Shown: positions 12,034 through 22,691 of the stretch, in pieces
Numbering within the stretch: position 1 is the stretch's first letter
Layout of the letters: each line of letters opens with the position of its first letter
Assembly (NCBI GenBank): GCA_946406115.1
Contig: OX291553.1
Span: 11,351,001-11,415,000, forward strand
Length of the DNA stretch: 64,000 nucleotides
Source: Apoda limacodes
Lineage: Eukaryota; Arthropoda; Insecta; Lepidoptera; Limacodidae
Reading direction: 5' to 3'
Translations under genes and position numbers: made by a program
Notes under the pieces: model-generated
Seen by the model: the letters and a program-made list of their open reading frames with translations, nothing else
What the model was told of the DNA's origin: nothing
Databases searched by the model: none

Positions 12034-12552
12034 TTTCGTTTTGTTATGATTATTTCAAGATACCTATAATTTAAGAAATTTATGTAACCGTGAAATTGGC
12101 AAATGGTGATTTTTAATAATATTATTTATTTCTCTTACTATTCGCTCACGTAACATACCTTTCAACATTTGTACCGAGTGTCTTTTCATATTGATGTCGA
12201 TTTTAACCAATTAGACCGGTTATATTAGCTCGTGTGTGGATTGGGTCGTTTAAAAATGTTATTTTCCGGAAAAAAATCATATCTTTTGAATTTTTGCAGA
12301 ACTATTCGTGAAATGCTTCAGGAACTCTAGAACTATTGTAGGACGACCTAAAAAAAAATACAGAACTATCTTTTGAAGAAAAAGGGGTGCGGCATGAAGT
12401 TAGCACCGCATTTTTTTTTTTTTAAATTCTGTCCCCCCAAGGGCAGAACTATCATTGCACCCCGTCGGGAACTCTAGAACTATTGTAAAAGAACCCAGAA
12501 CTCACCCTAAATTCGAGGGTGCTGCGAATTGGGGTGCTAACTTCACAGACAT
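12034..12552 (-). repeat. Right end of element B
   Basis: Unit-free segment (12034-12240), spacer (12241-12375) and one terminal module (12376-12552), all inverse to the left end. It ends in CTTCACAGACAT, after which non-repeat intron sequence begins (AACGAAAATGG). This is the only complete, undisturbed tip in the window. Confidence 0.78.
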
Positions 12553-12682
12553 AACGAAAATGGTACATATTGTAACAATAGGTATTTGTTGAAGTTGCCC
12601 CCTTTCGTTTTACCACTGCGCCACTCGGTTCTTGGTATGATAGCAATATGATAATTACCTATATGGTTTTTTTCGTTCACAG

Positions 12683-12991
12683 TTTGAGACGTGGGTTGAA
12701 CAAAACAGACTTGTCATCGGAGAATCAGCTTACAATACAGGAATAAATGGTGCTCAGACTGCCAGAAACAATTTAGTGTGGTCTGCACAGAGAATAGGAG
12801 AGGTGACTCAATATTTTGAGAATAATTATGTCGAGGAAGTTCTTGAAGATTTGACTGATGTTGATGATGGTCTTGATAGTGAAACCGAAGGTGAAGATGG
12901 TGGTATAGACGAAGCTCCTGACTCTGCACATGTTTCCACATTGAGTGTTCTAACACTTTTGATCACAGTTATGATAAACTACGTAGTTTAA
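12683..12991 (+). CDS. APN: APN gene 1, last exon, with GPI-anchor signal
   Basis: The 3' terminal exon of an M1 aminopeptidase whose catalytic part lies left of the window. A pyrimidine-rich tract and CAG at 12680-12682 precede the exon; the frame begins in phase 0 with FETWVEQNRLVIG and ends at TAA 12989-12991 (102 residues). The first half aligns with the last exon of gene 2 ([14 protein letters not shown], then the shared NYVE block), which fixes it as the end of the C-terminal helical domain. Then come an acidic linker (DDGLDSETEGEDGG) and a hydrophobic tail (VSTLSVLTLLITVMINYVV) preceded by small residues (DSA), the expected layout for GPI attachment. The product is therefore predicted to be a membrane-tethered ectopeptidase. 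The upstream intron is at least 12.6 kb and contains the foldback complex. Confidence 0.9.
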   Translation, partial: FETWVEQNRLVIGESAYNTGINGAQTARNNLVWSAQRIGEVTQYFENNYVEEVLEDLTDVDDGLDSETEGEDGGIDEAPDSAHVSTLSVLTLLITVMINYVV

Positions 12992-13073
12992 AAAATCTTT
13001 TTATTTATTTTTAAAATATTTTTCAATTCGTAAAATATAATCATTGTTAGAAATGTGTTTTTTTTTTGTTAGA

Positions 13074-13079
13074 AATAAA
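13074..13079 (+). terminator. Polyadenylation signal of APN gene 1
   Basis: AATAAA 83 bp after the stop codon of gene 1, within AGAAATAAAATAAG. It is the first such hexamer downstream. Confidence 0.6.
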
Positions 13080-13131
13080 ATAAGCATCAGGTTAAGATAG
13101 ATGTCACTCAAATTATTCATTTTTTTAATAC

Positions 13132-13137
13132 TTTATT
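13132..13137 (-). terminator. Possible polyadenylation signal, minus strand
   Basis: TTTATT on the plus strand, hence AATAAA on the minus strand, downstream of the minus-strand candidate gene. It lies about 55 bp from the poly(A) signal of gene 1, so the two transcripts would converge or overlap at their ends. Confidence 0.3.
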
Positions 13138-13594
13138 GCACAACAATGGTAAAAAGTACATCTACCCTAAAAGACATGCGTTAGTCGCAACGGTACTCGA
13201 CGATCATTGGGCGTCCAACGCAGGAACAGGGATGAAGTCGCGGCAGCAGCGGACTGCTTATACTTTTGTGCATATACACATGTTAGGTAAATGGTGTATA
13301 CTCCCGTTACGTACGTGTGGAGCATGTATCATTTGAATACTATGCCCATGTCAGAAGGTGGAAATGGTAAACTGTGTAAATTGACCAATTTCCATACAAA
13401 CTAAATCAATGTTTTCCTCACTTATTTTTTGCACAACCCTAACTTTTAATCAAATATGACTTATGCTCCACGGCATAAAAATCTCTTCGGTATCTATGAG
13501 AGACTAGTACTTTAGCGTAACCGCGCACAGGGCGCGTGAAAATGCAAACTTTAATAACTAAAACAAAAAAACTAATTATAATTTACAGGCTTAC

Positions 13595-14055
13595 GCATCT
13601 GTCCACACACGACGATATTCATGACGATCACAAAAGCACAGTATCCACGTACGTCATCTTTGATCCACAGTCACTATTCACAATCAATATGCACCAATTC
13701 TTTCGTCTGTCCATCACTGTCGACAGTATCCCAAACTCTGCAGTGATTAACTACTTCAAGGACTAAACCACCGCGTCGGCTACTGGTAGTAGGATCCTCT
13801 TCGAGATATTGGCCTCCCTTCGCTATCACTTTTGTAAAGGCTTCCAGTTCCGTGAAGCCTGTGTGAAAACAGCGTAATCTTGGGATACGCCGGTCTGCCG
13901 GTCACGTCCCGCTCTACCTTACGCACATGTATGTTGTAAAACACTAAATCACTGTAGTTTGTTATAGTAGAAATCATATCACTGAATTTGACACTCAACA
14001 TGTACGCACAAGATAGAAAAACACTACTAACCTTATTTAATTCGATTATCGGCAT
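13595..14055 (-). pseudogene. Two-exon candidate gene or pseudogene, function unknown
   Basis: On the minus strand an ATG (14055-14053) opens 44 codons plus one base to a donor GTAAGG at 13922. A 64-bp intron ends in TTTTCACACAG, and exon 2 (13858 downward) continues in phase for 61 codons to TAG at 13676-13674. The joined frame has 105 residues, starting MPIIELNKVSSVF and ending VHIDCE. Directly after the stop the same frame reads TGA and is then open again for about 26 codons up to a GTAAGC donor after 13595. Two stops in an otherwise open exon suggest a decaying gene, a wrong exon end or a sequencing error. I do not recognise the family; a helical start and a basic middle part are all that can be said. 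An AATAAA on this strand at 13137-13132 would suit its 3' end. Confidence 0.45.
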
Positions 14056-14874
14056 TTTCAAAGTGATTTGTAGCGCCGCGCCCCGGGCTAAATAGGTGTT
14101 GCCATACTTTGCACTACATACATTGATTTAAAAATACCTTTTCCCTCGAGTAAAGAATTCTCCTGGAATTTTAAATACTTAATTAAGTAAAATAACAATA
14201 AACGACTAGTAGGTATTTCGTTAATTTATCTAATAATTTAAGAATATTTCTTAGGGACCCATATAAATACTTAAGTACCTACTGATTTTTGCTTAAGCTC
14301 TAGATGCCGTTAACTGTGAAGTTTCATGAACGACGTTTTTATTTAGCGCTGCAAATCGAGCATAATATGCCGATTAATCCAAAATCAACAAAAATTAAAA
14401 AAAGTGGGAAAAGACATGCTACAAAACAAAAATGACACAAAAAATAAATTGTAATTAATTACTAGTAGTAATTACATTAATATATGGTCAATGTTCTGAA
14501 ACTAAACTATTTTTTAATGGGTTAAATTGGTATTGTATTGACATATGAGCACGCTTAACCTGACTCCACAAGTAGTAGTTTGGGAGTTTTTTGGTTGCTT
14601 GCTTATTCTTGGCTTAAGTCGGTGAAGGTTAGTTGTGTAAAAGTTAAAGTAAAGGATAGAGTTTTTATCAATTTGTGATTGACGCAAATAAATCTAGAAA
14701 TCTTCTTACCTACTTACCAATTTAGGTATTAAAAAAAACAACTATTTATACCTACCTAAAAAAGTAAAAATACCTTTAACTTTTAATATTCTGTGCCTTT
14801 ACACATAACACAATGACTTACCTACTTGTAATTTTTCCACATATTTTTTTTGTGCTGGTAACATTCCCATAGAA
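14056..14874. other. Non-coding intergenic stretch
   Basis: AT-rich sequence with no coding-like frame. The first 60 bp next to the minus-strand ATG are GC-rich (GCGCCGCGCCCCGGGC), which could be a leader or promoter-proximal region of the minus-strand candidate gene. Otherwise nothing recognised. Confidence 0.4.
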
Positions 14875-15890
14875 AGGTGACTCCCCGAAAATAAGGGTAC
14901 CGTTTTCGCTTTATTTTATCTTATTTGAAAATACTAGCTCTTGTTAATGCAACCCTAGTACGTAAAGTTTAGTTTTTGACGATTATATGATATTTGCACT
15001 AATAAGGTATGTATGAATGTTTTTTCTTTACTCTGAGGCTTTGTAATGTATGAAAAGGAATGCAGTACATAGTCATGTCTGACATAAAAACTAGTTTGTT
15101 TTTGACTTTATTTGAATAATAGGTACCTATCTAGGAGTAAAAATTGCAAGTAGGTAAAACTACCTACCAAAATATTATTTGTTTAAATGTTTGATAACAG
15201 GTATTTATTTGATAATACCTACGTCCGCAGGCACTAAGTCATGGTAGACTCAAAATAGCCTAAAATTCCGTGAACAAAGAAAGGTCTGTGTCCTGCAGTG
15301 GGGACACATAGAAACAGGCAAATCCATATAAATTACTTGAGTAGCAACAGATATACTCTTTTAGTACACGAAAATACGTAAATTAATTTTCGAGAACCCT
15401 TCATAATTTATAAAACAGACAAAAATTTTGCTATCTCAGGTGGTCAGAGCAATTTCCCCAAAAATAGGGTACCTTTGTCAGCTTTATTTGACCTTATTCA
15501 AAAATACTAGTTCTTATTTATGCAGTCTTAGTACGTAAATACGCCTAAGTTTAGTTTTTTACCGATTATAATGACTTTTTGCACTTAGATGAATGAAGTA
15601 TAAGTAGGATTGAATTGTTTGGCGTAATTAGTGGTTGGTTACTTGAAAGGAAATGAAATCATAGTATTTATGGATAGTTATGTATAATAATAAAATTAGT
15701 TTGTTTTCGACTGAATTTGAATTGTTGTTATCTGTAGGCATCAAAATAATATTTTTAAAGATTAATAGTAGGTCTTTCATAATATCGTAAAATAGCATAC
15801 ATTACTTAAGTATCTACACAAAAATACAGAACTCTTCATAATTTTATTTAAGAAAGAGAGAAAAATCTTGCTACTTCTTTTAATTTTACT
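14875..15890 (+). repeat. Diverged direct duplication of about 570 bp
   Basis: Copy 1 begins near 14880 (CCCCGAAAATAAGGGTACC) and copy 2 near 15448 (CCCCAAAAATAGGGTACC). Further matching pairs occur in the same order: AAAATACTAGCTCTTG and AAAATACTAGTTCTTA, ACTAGTTTGTTTTTGACT and TTAGTTTGTTTTCGACT, CCTTCATAATTT and TCTTCATAATTT. Many substitutions and indels show that the duplication is old. No coding frame. It could be two copies of one interspersed repeat. Confidence 0.55.
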
Positions 15891-16058
15891 AGTGTGTGAG
15901 TATGTTGAGTGTTTGTGTGAGTGAGAGTTGAGACACACTCAAAGAGTTTGGCCGCAGAGGGGCAAACATTTTAAGGTAATAATTTAGTATCTCATCTGTG
16001 CCTACAGTTCACACAACATACTTTTCTTATTGTTCAAATTTAAGACATGGGTACCTAC

Positions 16059-16632
16059 TGCAGCGTGCGGGGGCGTAAATATGCTGCTTCTACCTATTTC
16101 TATTTAGGTATCGGGATCTCTGCTAATAAAAAGACAACATCGGGAGTTCTTTTCTATATTCAGATGTTCTTTTCTATCGCCACAAGACATACATAGATTC
16201 ATCTACAACCTAGGAGAATTATTATACAATATTAAACTTATCTGCAACACATCTTCGATTCAGCCATCCTTCAATAGGCCTCGGGTCGTCGTGTCGATAC
16301 ATTGGATAAAATATACATTAGGACATTAAATCGCGATGGTGGCGATGCTTGGAATATTTTAGATACTGGATTATCTTACTTTAAGTCCACTGGCAATGTA
16401 AAGCCATTCTACCAATTCTAGGGCTCCCTGATATAGACAGGAATCGACCCTCCAAATTTATATAGACTTGTCCGATCTATATTTTTCAACGTCAATTAAT
16501 AACAAAATAATGACGAGCTCGAAATTCCGATTGTTTTTATTTAAAAACGCACTGACACCATCTATTATGTTTCCTTAAAACCACTACGAAGTATTTACTG
16601 CGTAAAAACGTTCGCTAGCCTATTTAATTCCG
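16059..16632 (-). repeat. 3' LTR
   Basis: Matches 22692 to about 23216 over its length, except for an extra stretch of about 60 bp (near 16539-16600) that is absent from the other LTR. Similarity fades after CGCTAGCCTATTTA, so the inner end is uncertain. Confidence 0.65.
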
Positions 16633-16639
16633 TTGCGTA

Positions 16640-19055
16640 TAATTTTCTATTCGCTACCTATAAACTACCCATCGAAATCATAAATGGCGGGAAATCTACA
16701 TTACCCTACTGATTTTAACCTAAAACCGGGACACTTCGTCACGCGATGCCAAACCATATGCAAATGGTAAATTAACTAAATCAGAATCCATTTAGGATTT
16801 TTAGTTGATTTTCCTCCGGATAAACCACGGTAAGGATCCAAAGACATGGCACTATCGACCTCCTTATCGAACACTAACTTGTTTAAATGTTGGGCAACTC
16901 CCTTCAAATTAATTCATTAATAACGCCAACACAAAACAATTTTACATTTTTGACTTTAGAAGTCAAACTTCAAAAATATTATACACTATAATACCCTATC
17001 AACCTACGTTAATTACATTATCATCGATTCAATATAACAAAACAAAAGCTAATCACAATTATTCCTATACCTGACTTTACTTTAAACATCTTTTAGTTTT
17101 TCTCATAAAACAAAATCTCTCGTCCTCCTAACTTCCATTTACATTTATCATTTTTAATACAAGTTAAAAACTGTATGCAGCTCAATAAATCATTTGCGTC
17201 AAACAGTGTTCATTTGATTCTAAATTCAATTCGCGTTATAAAACCTACCCGTATTGACCTACAATTGATCCCTAAATCAGCATCTCCTTTTCTGAATATC
17301 TCTGAATTGGAAGGCACACAAAAAAATTAATAATCAATCTATAAATACAATGATCCTTCATACTAGCTTATACTTTTTCATCAATAATTCAAAATTAAAA
17401 ACAATATTAAGATACTTATCTTAACTAGATTTGGTGGCGCATCACCATGCATTAAGTGCAATACCTACCTAACTTACTTTAACATGTTGCAAAAACACAA
17501 AAACTCTTACTTTCGGCTTGCATTAGCCTTTATAAACCTCGTACCTCATATTTATTCCATTTCTAATAAACTAATAAACAACTTCACTAATTACCTATAA
17601 CTCCTTAACAATTAATAAATTCATCAACTATCAGAATATTTATTTTACATCAAATAACTACCATACATCCTAAGAATCTCATAAACTTTTATTACCTGAA
17701 TTATAATTAAACAAAGTTTCTTTTCCTTTAAGAAATTCAATGTATATCCTATCGCGCATATTTTCCAATTGTAAAATCTTTACTTTACATTTAATACCTT
17801 CATAAGAAAATGAAGAAAATAACATCATTTACATATTCCATTCCATTTACCACTTTTCTTTTCCCTTATTAACTAATAATAAAATTCATTAACCACAATA
17901 ACAATTAAGGATGGAGTCATTTCCTTTAATTACCCTAACTTATTAATACAATATTTTATTAACAACCATTACCTTTATATCCTTTTTCATTAAAGTCATA
18001 TGTCATGTTCGCATTAAAAAAACAACGAACGTCACGTAAATTACTTCCAATGAATTCTCATTCCTACTCATACTTAACCCTAATACCTAAAACTAATTAT
18101 ATAAACTCGAAGCTTAACCCTGTTTCATTTTCGATTCGAAAACGAATAAAAAAAAATATTTTGTTTTTCTCAAGATTCACCCTTGACATATTATATTTTT
18201 TTTTTCCAAGTTTCACACTTAACTACCTGGATAGGAATTGCTATCCTACCTAAAAAAAAATACTATACACCTACGGCTCACACTTGGCCCTAATCCTACT
18301 TGGATCCTATTTGGATTATACCTAATGACTTAGATCACCCTTGACCTAAATCTCACTCGAATCACGCTTGACACAGATCACCCTTGACCTAAACAACTTT
18401 CAACCATATATCTCATTATAATACCTTTAAAATATCAATGGTTCGCACTTGGCTCTAACCTATTATACACATCAATCTATCGTTAAATTATTTACCTACG
18501 GATCCCTACACATTATACCTATTCACCCTTGACAACATTTTATATCATTATATATTTATAAGATGCAAAAACCTATATACAGAACCCTATATCTCCTCAA
18601 ATCAATTCACTCTTTACAATACCTTTTTATTTATTTATTTAATTTTATTATAAAAATCTACCTACGGAACCTTACTTAAATAAACTAAACTCCTCTTGAC
18701 TTCATCTAACCCTTTTCCTAGTGGAAACTATCCATACTTAACTTACTAATCTTAAGGAACCCTATCTTAAGATATCCTATCTTTCAATATAATAATTAAA
18801 TTCAATAAAATGAATCACCTTACGGAACCCTACTACTGACTAACATCAATCTGTCTTAGCCCTATCTTATTGACAAATATAACCTTGTCCTCTGAAATCG
18901 CTATACTAATCGTTTCTAAAGGTATTCTACTTCGATTCCCTAAATTATTATCCGTTTCAAATTTTCGGACTTCTTCCTAGAAACACTTCAAAAGGTGAGA
19001 AACCAATTGTATGATGCGGAGAGATATTATACGCATGTACGACTTTGCGTAAAAT
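16640..19055. other. Long non-coding 3' region of the LTR element
   Basis: About 2.4 kb between integrase and the 3' LTR without any convincing frame on either strand. The plus strand is rich in T and C and low in G. Between 18170 and 18540 the words CACCCTTGAC and CACTTGGC recur irregularly, giving an imperfect short repeat. It could be a long untranslated region, a decayed third gene or later insertions. Confidence 0.45.
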
Positions 19056-19061
19056 TAAGTC

Positions 19062-19838
19062 CTAGCTATCTTGTCTCTCACTATCGTATTTTGACAACAT
19101 AGACGTGATCGTTTTTATACCTACTTCAACTAAACCATTTGACATAGGGTGAGTTATACTACTTTTAATATAACGAACCCCGTGTAACTCTAAGTTCATG
19201 TTTATTAATCTGGATCGAAACACTGAAGCTCTATCGGTGCATATTTCTACACATGTACCATAGGTTAGAAATACATCTTCTTCTAAAAATCTCAATACAT
19301 TTTCAGTATTGCAAATTGTGATAGCCCTGGCTATCATGAATTTAGAAAATGAATCAATTGCTACTATTACATATCGATTCCTTCGCGCTGTTACTTTCAA
19401 TGGTCCTAGTATATCTACGTGATACTTTTCTCCCACTGACCTAGGTGTTATCGGCTCCAAACATTCCTTTTGTCTACATCTTTTCCTTTTCTGACATACT
19501 ATGCAAGTTTTTATATAATTTTCAATAACTTGTCTTGCATTTGGATAGAAAAATCGTTCTTGTAATTTCCCCAAACATTTAAATAACCCTAAATGACCGC
19601 CCAACAACGAATCATCATGTATTTCCTTTAAAATTTCATACACAAGATCTTTAGGTATTACATGCCTATACACATCTCTATCTAAAAGTTTGCGTAAATG
19701 CATTAGCATGCCGTCGCGAACTAAAAATCCTTTATAACGATTTGTTCCGCGATTCACCAAACGTTGACGTACACCTACACAAAAATCATCCCTATTTTGC
19801 CCTTCTAGCAATTGATTTTGATGGATGGCTAATACCAC
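19062..19838 (-). pseudogene. Retrotransposon integrase
   Basis: Open segment of 258 residues. The zinc-binding HHCC domain is visible (IHDDSLLGGHLG, then TCIVCQ), followed by the DDE core: first Asp in HVDILGPL, second in ICTDRASVF, Glu in NGLVEVG about 36 residues later. Known role: insertion of the DNA copy into the genome. The catalytic triad is intact, but the rest of the polyprotein is broken and the segment ends soon after the Glu, without the longer C-terminal domain expected of a complete integrase. Confidence 0.82.
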
Positions 19839-19913
19839 TAAGTTATCTTCAAAATCTTTTGGTGATTCTCCTGAATCCTCTCCTTCTAATGGATACCTGG
19901 ATAAATAATCCGC

Positions 19914-20285
19914 TTAGTTGCTTTTTCCTTGCACAAAATTAACTGAAAAATCAAATTCTTGCAAAGCTACTACCCATCTTGCAATTCTGTCAGTTTTATT
20001 ACGATTGGTTGCCAACCAACACAATGCCTTGTGGTCTGTATCCACCTGTATCGCTTTACCCCAAATATAACTTCTGAAAAAATTTAGTGCCCACACTAAT
20101 GCTAGACATTCCTTTTCGGTAATTGAGTAATTTCGCTCAGTTGCCGATAATTTTCTTGATGCAAACATCACGGGTAGCATCTCTTTTTCCGACTTTCCTT
20201 GCATAAGGATTGCTCCTAGACACAAATCGCTCGCATCGGTTGCAATTTTCGTTATAATGCCTTCCTCTTCCGAAAAATACCGCAA
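19914..20285 (-). pseudogene. Retrotransposon RNase H domain
   Basis: Segment of 123 residues with ATDASDLCLGAIL (first acidic residue), SITEKECLALVWAL (Glu) and VDTDHKALCWL (Asp), the typical Ty3/gypsy RNase H pattern. A stop at its end (TAG near 19915) separates it from the integrase segment in the same strand. Confidence 0.82.
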
Positions 20286-20421
20286 TAATGGAGGTTTCTG
20301 TATTTCTTTAATTAACTCTCGCTGCGCTTCTTCTTGCCGCTCCCCCCAAGAGAATTTACGATTCTTACGCGTTAAATCAGTTAACGGTAACGCGATTTTA
20401 GCGAAGTTAGCTATAAATTTC

Positions 20422-20941
20422 CTATAGCGACCTAACTTCCCTTATATTTTTCGGCGTTTTTATACTATCTAACCTACCTAACTTTATTCGATCAGGCAAT
20501 ATTCCCTCACTTGATACAACATGTCCTAATAATTTCAATTGTGTGATACCAAACGTACATTTGGACGGTTTCAACGTTAAGTTAGCTTCGCGAAGTTTCT
20601 GAAGAGTTACTTCTAACAATTGACCTAACCCTACTAAATTCTCGTGATAAATAATTATATTATAACAATACACCTTTCCCTAACCAATCTTTTAACGCAA
20701 GATTCATTGTCTTTTGGAAAAACGCTTGGCTATTTTTCATTCCGAATGGTAACACGTTCCACTCATAACTACCGTGACTACACATAAACCCTGTTTTATA
20801 CCTATCCTTTTCTTCTATTTCCAATTGGAAATAGCCTAAATTTAAATTTATCTCACAAAAGTATTTCGCTCCTAGTAATACTTGTAATAGCTTTTCTAAC
20901 CGCGGAACAGGACATGGAACCTCTTTCACCTTTTTATTCAT
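20422..20941 (-). pseudogene. Reverse transcriptase, frame-broken, catalytic site lost
   Basis: Two overlapping open pieces, 20660-20941 and 20422-20673, are in different frames. The first has CEINLNLGYFQLEI where active enzymes have a catalytic Asp (position now Asn), then GFMCSHGSYEWNVLPFGMKN. The second starts YCYNIIIYHENLVG where a YxDD box is expected, so the two metal-binding Asp residues are missing, and continues with the usual KCTFG and LGHVVS motifs. The frame change falls exactly at this box. No activity is expected. Confidence 0.8.
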
Positions 20942-21026
20942 TTTGCGATAATCAACGCAAAATCGCCATTTCTTCTCATCATTCTTAACTAATACAATAG
21001 GACTCGCATACTCGCTACGTGACTCT

Positions 21027-21836
21027 CTAATTAACCCTTACTTTAATCATTCTTGCCCTTGATCTGCAATGATTTTCTGCTTGACTTGACGTCCTGTACG
21101 GCTGTTGATATACAGGCGTATCTTCGATTAAATCAACCGTAATTGGGGCCACCTTACATCTACCTAACCTAAACTTATCGAATGCAAACCTATCTTTGTT
21201 ATTCGATAAAATAGAATACAATCTATACCTTTCTACTCTATTTAACTCTTTAGAGATATTAAATTCTACCTTATGCCCTAAAATACCTACATCATGCGAA
21301 TCACAATTTAACACCTTTGTTGACAATACACTATATACATCTTTCGGCACTGGCTTAATGACATATGCCTTTAACCTAGGGAAAGATACAAATACCTTAT
21401 TTCCAATGGACATACTTTGTCCTTTTAAATTGACTGAACAGTCATATTTATACAGGACATCTAAACCTAAAATGGGAAATTGACAATCCTCTGCCACAAC
21501 AAAATCAACTTCAAATGCTTCTTCGGCAATTTTGATATAGATGCCACGCAATCTATATCCTTGGAATGTGGCTCCATTGGCGGATACCATACATATTCCT
21601 TCTTCTTGCCGCCTTCTCCTATCCGAGAACAGCCTTTGAAATATTCCTATAGGTAAAATAGATACCTCGGATCCTGTGTCCACAATACAGGATAACTTCT
21701 CTCCTCGTAACACAATAGGAACCCTTAATAAATTAAGTTTTTCCCTAATTAAATTATAATTGACAGCATATTCTTCCCTATTTTCATCATTCTCATGCTG
21801 AATATAATTATCTTGGCTTTCCCATTCGCCTTCCAA
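21027..21836 (-). pseudogene. Retrotransposon aspartic protease and RT N-terminal region
   Basis: Segment of 269 residues. A retropepsin-type site is visible (CIVDTGSEVSILP near residues 49-61), followed about 70 residues later by FPILGLDVLYKYD, which matches the second conserved protease block. The C-terminal part (AFDKFRLGRCKVAPITVDL, TPVYQQPYR) is the connection into RT and loses frame at about 21040. The protease would cut the polyprotein; the DTG site itself is intact. Confidence 0.75.
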
Positions 21837-22285
21837 ATACCTATCCTGTTCAATACTACTACATAAGCCCCCTGCTGGCTGTGTATATGACCACGCATAT
21901 TCTACATCATTTACTACAAGAAACTCGCTAGCATACTCATTTATAGTGCATGTCTGTGTATTCCCATTATAAAAATTAAAATTCGACTTACTGGAATCCT
22001 CCTGTGGTTGCTGTCCACTATATAAAATTTCTTCACCGCATGCACTATATTCGCTTCACCAATTTCTGCGTCGCATATTGTATGGTGAGCGTCGTGGTAC
22101 ATCTCTCGCTTCATCACCAGCGCTTCGCTAAAAAGGAGTAGGTATTACCTTTTGCACATTATTGGACAAATTATTTTCTCCAATTGCTCCAACGAAAGTA
22201 TGCAAAGCATTTCGATTCTCCTCTTCCATGGCAAGGAAACACTATCCTCAAACCGCTTTATTATGATGCACTCATCTTTAATGTT

Positions 22286-22618
22286 TCATTTAGCAGCTTG
22301 TCTTAAAACACGATATAGGTAAGGCTCTATACCTTCTCTCTCACTCTGTTGCATTGTATAAAAATATTGGGTGGGGTCACCTGAGAATACTTTTGCCTTA
22401 ATGCATTGTATGATCTCTTCGTATGTATCTATTTTTTTATGTACGGAGAGATAATTGCGCCAGTGATCTGGCAATAACAATTCCAGAACCTGCCGACCCT
22501 TTGTTTCTTTATCTAACCCCGTTAAAATAATATGCACCTCAATATCGTTGAGGGCTTTAAATACCTCTGACTCATCACCTGACATTCTCCTAGATAACTC
22601 TTGGACATTTAGAGACAT
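22286..22618 (-). pseudogene. Retrotransposon gag fragment
   Basis: Segment of 110 residues starting MSLNVQELSRRMSGDESEV, about 70 bp inside the 5' LTR, as expected for gag. It contains a capsid-like stretch (VLELLLPDHWRNYLS, EEIIQCIKAKVFSG). The frame stops at 22286; no CCHC zinc knuckle was seen between here and the protease, so the downstream part of gag is lost or unreadable. Confidence 0.6.
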
Positions 22619-22691
22619 TATTACTAAATATTTTTACCTTTTTCTATCCCTTTGTCACCAGATTTAGCAGACAACGGCGTACTCCACCATA

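Larger units (their letters stand above)
2792..12552. mobile_element. Foldback-like element B (9.8 kb, no coding capacity)
   Basis: Order seen: terminal module twice (2792-2966, 2967-3144), subterminal spacer (3145-3279), unit-free segment (3280-3486), about 8 forward 325-bp units (3487-6108), a fold, about 18 reverse units (6160-12033), then the mirror image of the left end (12034-12552). Both ends share the tip ATGTCTGTGAAGTTAGCACC, inverted at the right end. The arms are therefore nested inverted repeats of unequal unit number. No reading frame resembling a transposase is visible, so it is non-autonomous if it is mobile. It sits in the last intron of APN gene 1. A target-site duplication cannot be judged because the left end abuts element A. 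An alternative reading is a satellite array with inversions, but the mirrored ends argue for a transposon. Confidence 0.72.

Noticed and set aside
1..12552. CRISPR-like array
   Set aside because: Units are 325 bp, occur in both orientations and have no short repeat/spacer alternation; the host is an animal.
13536..13766. Plus-strand 76-codon frame
   Set aside because: Antisense shadow of the minus-strand candidate exon, with low-complexity start.
16640..19055. Envelope gene of an errantivirus-type element
   Set aside because: No signal peptide, transmembrane or cleavage-site-bearing frame seen on the element's strand; only stops.
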